This document shows positions 56,855 through 64,000 of a stretch of 64,000 bases of DNA, piece by piece (positions within the stretch are counted from its first letter, which is position 1; every line of letters starts with the position of its first letter). A model generated the notes under the pieces. The model did not search any database and was not told the origin of the DNA. It saw nothing but the letters and a program-made list of their open reading frames with translations. This DNA is from Pycnococcus provasolii (Eukaryota > Chlorophyta > Pseudoscourfieldiophyceae > Pseudoscourfieldiales), in NCBI GenBank assembly GCA_049487715.1, contig CP150549.1, forward strand, positions 372,001 to 436,000. The letters run 5' to 3'. The translations under genes and the position numbers were made by a program.

Positions 56855-57136
56855 AGGGTAAAACATCATACATTCGATTTGTCATTTCAACAACCTTTCA
56901 ATCGCCATGAACTGATTGATTCGGACGTAAAACCCGAACGGTGACATCACGTTGTTAGTTTTCCCTCCCGCAGAAGATTTCGATTTCCGATTTGTTCCCC
57001 CCGAACCCAACCCCGGTCGAAGTTTTCAAATAACGCCGCATTCGTGCGTTACACGTTACACATCGTCGCATAACCCACGAATATACGAAACGCGCGCACA
57101 CAACTGCTACTAGTGCTCTTCACGCGTATACACGTC
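56855..57136 (+). promoter_or_regulatory. Shared 282-bp leader/promoter of the FkbM array (copy 1)
   Basis: AGGGTAAAACATCATACATTC through to the ATG is repeated, without length change, at 58691-58972 and 62931-63212; copy 3 has only the 3' 214 bp (61163-61376). The copies differ by isolated substitutions. The same leader precedes both A- and B-type genes, implying common transcription control. Confidence 0.8.
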
Positions 57137-58561
57137 ATGCGACCGAAAGCGAATCCTGGCACTGACGGTGGTGGTGGTGATGGTGGTCGTCGCCCGCGTA
57201 GGACAGCCTGGTGTGCGTCGATCCTTCTCGTCGTCACCACGCTCGTCACGCTGAACATTGTCGGCGTGATTCTGAGAAGTGCCGTGGAAAGGGAGACGAC
57301 GGATCAAACGTATCGTCGTCAAATGATGGCGAGGTTCTACCGGGGTGATCCTTTCCGACAAAATAGCACGACACGCCGTCGCGAACAAGATGGTGGGCTC
57401 GCACGCACGCACGCCAACGACAACAGTCACAACAGTGTGCCACTCAACCAACGGGATGCGACCTTGTCTCCAGATGCAAATTTTACGGCTCAATTCCCGA
57501 AAGATGGTATCGATATCGCGGCTGTGCGAGACTCGACTCGTGGAAAGAAAACAGAAATTGAAACACTGCCAAGCTTTCTTGCTTGGCAGCGGACACTCGA
57601 GAGTCGTGAGCGAAAGGTTTTTTCACAGCAAGGCGAAGATGGCGTGAAGATGGCGCTTAGGAAGAGCGGAAATCAGCGAGAGGCTAGAAATGCTATTGGC
57701 GTGAGCGGTGCTAGCGTACCTGGCGCTTGCACAGCTCCTCCTGAGTCGTCGAATCGCTCCGTGAATATCGGCTGTAAGCCGTATGACTTTTACTTCTACG
57801 CGTCTGGTGATATTGTTTCATCGGCAATCTCTCAGTCTGGACAGTGGGAGACTAAAAATACTCGCATGGTGCTCGATGCGTTACGTAGGCCAAATGCGAA
57901 CGGACGACTCCTTGATATCGGAGCGAATCTTGGGTGGTTTAGCCTCGCGGCTGCAAGCTGTGGCTTTGACGTGGTCGCGATCGAGCCGTTCGCAATGAAC
58001 CAGGCTTTGGTCGAGGCCAGCAGCTGTGCAAACGGCTTTCACAATGAAATTAAACTGATCAAGTCAGGCTTAGACACGGTAGCGCGAACATGCAGTTTAT
58101 ATCAAGTACCACATGTGAATATCGGCGACACGCACTCTGTATGCTCGACGTCTGTTGACGGTGAGGAGATGAAGAGAAATTTTGAGTCAGAGGGCTACAA
58201 AAAGCTGGGAACCACGGAAACGACCACACTCGATGAGCTGTACCGCACCAAGGCGCTCGGGACTCGCAAGTTCGATATTCTCAAGATTGATGTCGAGGGA
58301 TTTGAGAGTCGCGTTCTGCTAGGAGGCAACGCCTTCTTTGGCTCAGAGCTGGCGCCCGCCTCGATCCTGATCGAGATGACTTCCCCGACCCAGAAGACCG
58401 CAACGGGCCGCGGTGGCGACACACTCGTGATGATTCGATCAATGTTGGAGGCGTATGGGTACACGCACGCGGCAACGCACAATCTGCACGGCGACGGCTT
58501 TGTGAGAGCGATTGACGGGCAGGACATGTTGTTCGTCAAGACAACGGAGCCGTCGCATTAA
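57137..58561 (+). CDS. FkbM-family methyltransferase, type A (copy 1)
   Basis: 474 residues from the ATG at 57137 (open frame starts at a GTG 8 codons earlier). A basic tail (RRPRRTAWC) and one signal anchor (CASILLVVTTLVTLNIVGVIL) give a Golgi-type type II topology. A stem follows (~50-115), then the catalytic domain: SAM-binding LLDIGANLGWFSLAAASCG (~255-275), VVAIEPFAMNQAL, and the FkbM closing block TTLDELYR, FDILKIDVEGFESRVLLGG (~380-400). FkbM enzymes O-methylate sugars and related groups. Residues 1-113 are encoded by DNA nearly identical to the B-type neighbours. Protein identical to copy 3. Confidence 0.88.
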   Translation: MRPKANPGTDGGGGDGGRRPRRTAWCASILLVVTTLVTLNIVGVILRSAVERETTDQTYRRQMMARFYRGDPFRQNSTTRRREQDGGLARTHANDNSHNSVPLNQRDATLSPDANFTAQFPKDGIDIAAVRDSTRGKKTEIETLPSFLAWQRTLESRERKVFSQQGEDGVKMALRKSGNQREARNAIGVSGASVPGACTAPPESSNRSVNIGCKPYDFYFYASGDIVSSAISQSGQWETKNTRMVLDALRRPNANGRLLDIGANLGWFSLAAASCGFDVVAIEPFAMNQALVEASSCANGFHNEIKLIKSGLDTVARTCSLYQVPHVNIGDTHSVCSTSVDGEEMKRNFESEGYKKLGTTETTTLDELYRTKALGTRKFDILKIDVEGFESRVLLGGNAFFGSELAPASILIEMTSPTQKTATGRGGDTLVMIRSMLEAYGYTHAATHNLHGDGFVRAIDGQDMLFVKTTEPSH

Positions 58562-58972
58562 ATTCGGTTCTGCTGGTGATGATGATAATTTCACGGCGAC
58601 TATCCAAATGAAGCCTGCCGCCGCGAAGGTATATCGAAAACGTCTACGAGTGTATGGGATCATATAATACGACGATCAATCAATGTACTAAGGGTAAAAC
58701 ATCATACATTCGATTTGTCATTTCAACAACCTTTCAATCGCCATGAACTGATTGATTCGGACGTAAAACCCGAACGGTGACATCACGTTGTTAGTTTTCC
58801 CTCCCGCAGAAGATTTCGATTTCCGACTTGTTCCCCCCGAACCCAACCCCGGTCGAAGTTTTCAAATAACGCCGCATTCGTGCGTTACACGTTACACATC
58901 GTCGCATAACCCACGAATATACGAAACGCGCGCACACAACTGCTACTAGTGCTCTTCACGCGTATACACGTC

Positions 58973-61110
58973 ATGCGACCGAAAGCGAATCCTGGCACTT
59001 ACGGTGGTGGTGGTGGTGGTCGTCGTCGCCCGCGTAGGACAGCCTGGTGTGCGTCGATCCTTCTCGTCGTCACCACGCTCGTCGCGCTGAACACTGTCGG
59101 CGTGATTCTGGAGAAGTGCCCCGGAAAGGGAGACGACGGATCAAACGTATCGTCGTCAAATGATGGCGAGGTTCTACCGGGGTGATCCTTTCCGACAAAA
59201 TAGCACGACACGCCGTCGCGAACAAGATGGTGGGCTCGCACGCACGCACGCCAACGACAACAGTCACAACAGTGTGCCACTCAACCAACGGGATGCGACC
59301 TTGTCTCCAGATGGTGGTCGTCTGGGTCGCGTCTGGGACGCGTCTGGGTCGGCGGCGGCGGCGGCACTATCACCCGTGCTATGCGAAACGGAAAAACGTG
59401 CCATTAGTCCAGGAACGGAAGTGCGTGTGGCCACCGTGAGTGTTCCCCTTCCTTCCAGCAGGGAGGGAGAAACGAAGACGTTCCGTATTGCGACGTACGG
59501 CAAGCACGACATCGTCTCCGGATCCATACTCACGAACGGAAACTGGGGAGCCGCAGACGGCTGATCACATCAAAACAGCTCTCGCGGAAAAGGAGGGAAG
59601 CGTCTTCATCGACATTGGCGCGAACATCGGATACTTCGGGCTGTACATGGCGACCCTGGGATACAACGTGATCGCCGTAGAGGCGAGCCAGGAGAATGTC
59701 AACTTGATCCGATACTCGCTTTGCATGAACCCTGAGCTGAAGAGCAAAATCAAGCTGCACCACGTCGCCCTGGCTGATAAGCGTATGCGGTGCACAATGG
59801 CAAGCCCGGAGGGCAACAGTGGCAACATGAATATGGACTGCAAGGAGGAGGAGAGTCGTGCGCTCGACTTCAGCGGCTGGGTGCACTCGTCAGGACGGAG
59901 GCAGCGCGAGGAGGTTGTGATGACGGTACCTCTTGACGAGGTTGTGGGCAAAGACGAGCGTGTGGACGTTCTGAAGATCGATACGGAGGGCTTCGAGTAC
60001 CACGCGCTGGTAGGTGGGCAGAAGCATGTGCTGTCAAAAGTGCGGTACATGCAATCTGAGTTTTCTCCGTTCATGCTTCGAAAGCAGCACTCGGATCCTG
60101 TGGAGTACTTGGAGCTGCTTCGAAAGCACGGCTTGCAGGTGCACTACCAGGGCGATATCGTGCGTGACTTTGGAAAGCTCGTTGGCAGCATAGCACGAGA
60201 CTCCATTGTGGACATCACCGCATCACGTCGAGCTAGTACTTCGCTGAAAGTTGCTCCACCGAAGCTGGAGCTTAAGCTTTTGTATGAAAATCATGTTATC
60301 GCAGGAGCAAATGTGAAGGTTGGTGTGAGAGAGGCTGGACATACGAATTTGATTCGCGGTCATATCGAGCGTGAGGAAAACGTGTACCAACTAACCGCGC
60401 ACGCTATCGAGGAAGGCTGGAGCAAGCTGGTGGTGGATGCTGGATCAAATCATGGTGCTGTTGCGGCATTTGCCGCTTTACAGGGTGCAATGGTGGAAGC
60501 GGTGGAGATGCAAGAGGAACTTTCGAGAGTTGTATCGGAAAATGCGCGTGCAAACGGTGTGAACGTAAAGGTGATCAATGCGGCGATTTCGTCCTCGGTT
60601 GGCACCGTCTCATACTCTGGCCACCAGATTGCCGAGGGTGCGATAGCGCAGCTGGCTCCTCCCAGTCAAGACGCACCGACTGTTGCGTCGATCACTTTAG
60701 ATGATCTCATCGGCTCGCGGCACGTGGCGATGCTGAAGATTGACGTCGAGGGCGCTGACCTGCTTGCCTTGTCGAGCGCGGACGCGTCGTTCGCGGCACA
60801 TCGGGTGGACCATAGCGTCGTGGAGTTTGGTCCGCCGTCGCGCTGGACGGCAGTTACGGGACAATCCGCCGCAGATGGCGTAAGTGTGATGACAAAGATC
60901 CGTAATCACGGCTACCACGTGCGTGTCATACGCAGCTTTGCATGGGATGCGGCGCGTGGTATGATCAGCGATAACACGATAAGAGAGGCGACGCGATTTA
61001 ACGTGCAGTATCTGGAATTGGTCAACGAGGCGGATGACGAGCAGCTCGTGCGTGCGATGTCGACTTGCAACTGCGAGTCGTACTTGTGGTTCGCACGACG
61101 GAACCAGTAA
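58973..61110 (+). pseudogene. Double-domain FkbM methyltransferase, type B (copy 2), two frame breaks
   Basis: Starts with the shared leader and anchor (MRPKANPG, CASILLVVTTLVALNTVGVIL). Relative to copy 4 it has an extra G at ~59110 and another in the G run 59545-59548, so the frame closes early (TGA at ~59185). Read across the breaks it spans ~711 codons with two FkbM domains: VFIDIGANIGYFGLYMATLG ... VDVLKIDTEGFEYHALVGG (59.6-60.0 kb) and LVVDAGSNHGAVAAFAALQG ... VAMLKIDVEGADLLALSS (60.4-60.8 kb), ending FARRNQ. Either a pseudogene or an assembly with two homopolymer errors. Confidence 0.8.
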
Positions 61111-61376
61111 TCCCTGGCTATTACACACATAGCAGGCGGGAATGGGGGGTGGTAAGGCCATTGGACGTAAAACCCGAACGGTGACATCACGTTGTTAGTT
61201 TTCCCTCCCGCAGAAGATTTCGATTTCCGATTTGTTCCCCCCGAACCCAACCCCGGTCGAAGTTTTCAAATAACGCCGCATTCGTGCGTTACACGTTACA
61301 CATCGTCGCATAACCCACGAATATACGAAACGCGCGCACACAACTGCTACTAGTGCTCTTCACGCGTAAACACGTC

Positions 61377-62801
61377 ATGCGACCGAAAGCGAATCCTGGC
61401 ACTGACGGTGGTGGTGGTGATGGTGGTCGTCGCCCGCGTAGGACAGCCTGGTGTGCGTCGATCCTTCTCGTCGTCACCACGCTCGTCACGCTGAACATTG
61501 TCGGCGTGATTCTGAGAAGTGCCGTGGAAAGGGAGACGACGGATCAAACGTATCGTCGTCAAATGATGGCGAGGTTCTACCGGGGTGATCCTTTCCGACA
61601 AAATAGCACGACACGCCGTCGCGAACAAGATGGTGGGCTCGCACGCACGCACGCCAACGACAACAGTCACAACAGTGTGCCACTCAACCAACGGGATGCG
61701 ACCTTGTCTCCAGATGCAAATTTTACGGCTCAATTCCCGAAAGATGGTATCGATATCGCGGCTGTGCGAGACTCGACTCGTGGAAAGAAAACAGAAATTG
61801 AAACACTGCCAAGCTTTCTTGCTTGGCAGCGGACACTCGAGAGTCGTGAGCGAAAGGTTTTTTCACAGCAAGGCGAAGATGGCGTGAAGATGGCGCTTAG
61901 GAAGAGCGGAAATCAGCGAGAGGCTAGAAATGCTATTGGCGTGAGCGGTGCTAGCGTACCTGGCGCTTGCACAGCTCCTCCTGAGTCGTCGAATCGCTCC
62001 GTGAATATCGGCTGTAAGCCGTATGACTTTTACTTCTACGCGTCTGGTGATATTGTTTCATCGGCAATCTCTCAGTCTGGACAGTGGGAGACTAAAAATA
62101 CTCGCATGGTGCTCGATGCGTTACGTAGGCCAAATGCGAACGGACGACTCCTTGATATCGGAGCGAATCTTGGGTGGTTTAGCCTCGCGGCTGCAAGCTG
62201 TGGCTTTGACGTGGTCGCGATCGAGCCGTTCGCAATGAACCAGGCTTTGGTCGAGGCCAGCAGCTGTGCAAACGGCTTTCACAATGAAATTAAACTGATC
62301 AAGTCAGGCTTAGACACGGTAGCGCGAACATGCAGTTTATATCAAGTACCACATGTGAATATCGGCGACACGCACTCTGTATGCTCGACGTCTGTTGACG
62401 GTGAGGAGATGAAGAGAAATTTTGAGTCAGAGGGCTACAAAAAGCTGGGAACCACGGAAACGACCACACTCGATGAGCTGTACCGCACCAAGGCGCTCGG
62501 GACTCGCAAGTTCGATATTCTCAAGATTGATGTCGAGGGATTTGAGAGTCGCGTTCTGCTAGGAGGCAACGCCTTCTTTGGCTCAGAGCTGGCGCCCGCC
62601 TCGATCCTGATCGAGATGACTTCCCCGACCCAGAAGACCGCAACGGGCCGCGGTGGCGACACACTCGTGATGATTCGATCAATGTTGGAGGCGTATGGGT
62701 ACACGCACGCGGCAACGCACAATCTGCACGGCGACGGCTTTGTGAGAGCGATTGACGGGCAGGACATGTTGTTCGTCAAGACAACGGAGCCGTCGCATTA
62801 A
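61377..62801 (+). CDS. FkbM-family methyltransferase, type A (copy 3)
   Basis: 474 residues from the ATG at 61377, identical in predicted sequence to copy 1: same signal anchor, same LLDIGANLGWFSLAAA SAM-binding motif and DILKIDVEGFESR block. The only difference seen is upstream of the ATG (T at 57127 versus A at 61367). Its leader lacks the 5' 68 bp of the full-length leader because the duplication junction lies at 61163, so expression may differ from copy 1. Confidence 0.88.
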   Translation: MRPKANPGTDGGGGDGGRRPRRTAWCASILLVVTTLVTLNIVGVILRSAVERETTDQTYRRQMMARFYRGDPFRQNSTTRRREQDGGLARTHANDNSHNSVPLNQRDATLSPDANFTAQFPKDGIDIAAVRDSTRGKKTEIETLPSFLAWQRTLESRERKVFSQQGEDGVKMALRKSGNQREARNAIGVSGASVPGACTAPPESSNRSVNIGCKPYDFYFYASGDIVSSAISQSGQWETKNTRMVLDALRRPNANGRLLDIGANLGWFSLAAASCGFDVVAIEPFAMNQALVEASSCANGFHNEIKLIKSGLDTVARTCSLYQVPHVNIGDTHSVCSTSVDGEEMKRNFESEGYKKLGTTETTTLDELYRTKALGTRKFDILKIDVEGFESRVLLGGNAFFGSELAPASILIEMTSPTQKTATGRGGDTLVMIRSMLEAYGYTHAATHNLHGDGFVRAIDGQDMLFVKTTEPSH

Positions 62802-63212
62802 ATTCGGTTCTGCTGGTGATGATGATAATTTCACGGCGACTATCCAAATGAAGCCTGCCGCCGCGAAGGTATATCGAAAACGTCTACGAGTGTATGGGAT
62901 CATATAATACGACGATCAATCAATGTACTAAGGGTAAAACATCATACATTCGATTTGTCATTTCAACAACCTTTCAATCGCCATGAACAGATTGATTCGG
63001 ACGTAAAACCCGAACGGTGACATCACGTTGTTAGTTTTCCCTCCCGCAGAAGATTTCGATTTCCGATTTGTTCCCCCCGAACCCAACCCCGGTCGAAGTT
63101 TTCAAATAACGCCGCATTCGTGCGTTACACGTTACACATCGTCGCATAACCCACGAATATACGAAACGCGCGCACACAACTGCTACTAGTGCTCTTCACG
63201 CGTATACACGTC

Positions 63213-64000
63213 ATGCGACCGAAAGCGAATCCTGGCACTTACGGTGGTGGTGGTGGTGGTCGTCGTCGCCCGCGTAGGACAGCCTGGTGTGCGTCGATCC
63301 TTCTCGTCGTCACCACGCTCGTCGCGCTGAACACTGTCGGCGTGATTCTGAGAAGTGCCCCGGAAAGGGAGACGACGGATCAAACGTATCGTCGTCAAAT
63401 GATGGCGAGGTTCTACCGGGGTGATCCTTTCCGACAAAATAGCACGACACGCCGTCGCGAACAAGATGGTGGGCTCGCACGCACGCACGCCAACGACAAC
63501 AGTCACAACAGTGTGCCACTCAACCAACGGGATGCGACCTTGTCTCCAGATGGTGGTCGTCTGGGTCGCGTCTGGGACGCGTCTGGGTCGGCGGCGGCGG
63601 CGGCACTATCACCCGTGCTATGCGAAACGGAAAAACGTGCCATTAGTCCAGGAACGGAAGTGCGTGTGGCCACCGTGAGTGTTCCCCTTCCTTCCAGCAG
63701 GGAGGGAGAAACGAAGACGTTCCGTATTGCGACGTACGGCAAGCACGACATCGTCTCCGGATCCATACTCACGAACGGAAACTGGGAGCCGCAGACGGCT
63801 GATCACATCAAAACAGCTCTCGCGGAAAAGGAGGGAAGCGTCTTCATCGACATTGGCGCGAACATCGGATACTTCGGGCTGTACATGGCGACCCTGGGAT
63901 ACAACGTGATCGCCGTAGAGGCGAGCCAGGAGAATGTCAACTTGATCCGATACTCGCTTTGCATGAACCCTGAGCTGAAGAGCAAAATCAAGCTGCACCA
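63213..64000 (+). CDS. FkbM-family methyltransferase, type B (copy 4), intact but cut by window end
   Basis: From the ATG at 63213 one frame stays open to the last base (262 codons). It encodes the shared basic tail and signal anchor, a stem with SAAAAALSPVLCETEKRA unique to type B, then the first FkbM domain: VFIDIGANIGYFGLYMATLG and NVIAVEASQENVNLIRYS. It is the unbroken counterpart of copy 2 and shows the two copy-2 indels are not family features. The second FkbM domain should lie beyond the window. Confidence 0.85.
   Translation, partial: MRPKANPGTYGGGGGGRRRPRRTAWCASILLVVTTLVALNTVGVILRSAPERETTDQTYRRQMMARFYRGDPFRQNSTTRRREQDGGLARTHANDNSHNSVPLNQRDATLSPDGGRLGRVWDASGSAAAAALSPVLCETEKRAISPGTEVRVATVSVPLPSSREGETKTFRIATYGKHDIVSGSILTNGNWEPQTADHIKTALAEKEGSVFIDIGANIGYFGLYMATLGYNVIAVEASQENVNLIRYSLCMNPELKSKIKLH

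Larger units (their letters stand above)
56923..64000 (+). repeat. 4240-bp tandem duplication (A-B unit) of FkbM genes
   Basis: Unit 1 is 56923-61162 and unit 2 starts at 61163 and runs off the window. Coordinates of both A starts (57137/61377) and both B starts (58973/63213) differ by exactly 4240. By eye I find five differences in ~2.8 kb: 57127 T/A, 58749 T/A, 58827 C/T, and two extra G in unit 1 (59110, 59545-59548). The break falls at GGACGTAAAACC within the leader. Confidence 0.9.

Overview
The window reads as nuclear DNA of a compact-genome, photosynthetic, flagellated protist, most likely a prasinophyte-grade green alga. Supporting evidence: nearly all genes are single open frames with no introns visible by eye; there are plastid proteins (PsbP-domain protein, HCF164-like thioredoxin), a spliceosomal U1-C, an SnRK2-type kinase, ciliary proteins (a CFAP43/44-family protein, the tubulin polyglutamylase subunit TPGS2), a GT29 sialyltransferase and FkbM methyltransferases. 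TTAGGG-type repeats recur in gaps and TGTAA follows several stops, as in green-algal 3' ends. The lineage call is inference; no marker rRNA is present.

Layout. 1-12 kb: partial disordered protein, giant CFAP43/44-like protein, secreted phage-fibre-like protein, U1-C, F-box-like protein. 12-27 kb: organellar 5'-3' exonuclease, RRM/RGG protein with a frameshifted tail, then a 3896-residue secreted protein built of cadherin-like beta-sandwich repeats and a recurring FYG motif. 27-36 kb: TPGS2, POT transporter, PsbP-domain protein, HCF164-like protein, GPN1 GTPase, a UBX protein with SHP boxes and a HUWE1-like UBM, and a small unknown. 36-48 kb: a T4-type phage prohead protease carrying a eukaryotic N-myristoylation/palmitoylation signal, two unknowns, a voltage-gated/cNBD K+ channel, a GT29 sialyltransferase and a DEDD exonuclease. 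48-57 kb: a decayed, mobile-element-rich stretch (nuclease remnant, GH47 remnant, TA-flanked MITE, Crypton/Ndc10-like relic) that also holds a SnRK2-like kinase and an alpha/beta hydrolase. 57-64 kb: an A-B-A-B tandem array of FkbM methyltransferase genes made by a 4240-bp duplication, in which two different catalytic modules share the same 5' leader and type II membrane-anchor exon-like cassette.

Genes mostly alternate in strand, giving short convergent 3' gaps (18-250 bp) and short divergent promoters. Start codons were moved to the first plausible ATG where the open frame began at GTG/TTG. The most unusual items are the lipid-anchor-tagged prohead protease, the shared-cassette FkbM array and the FYG-motif giant protein. 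Three independent one-base frame breaks in homopolymers (13.88, 49.44, 59.1/59.5 kb) mean sequencing error must be excluded before calling pseudogenes.
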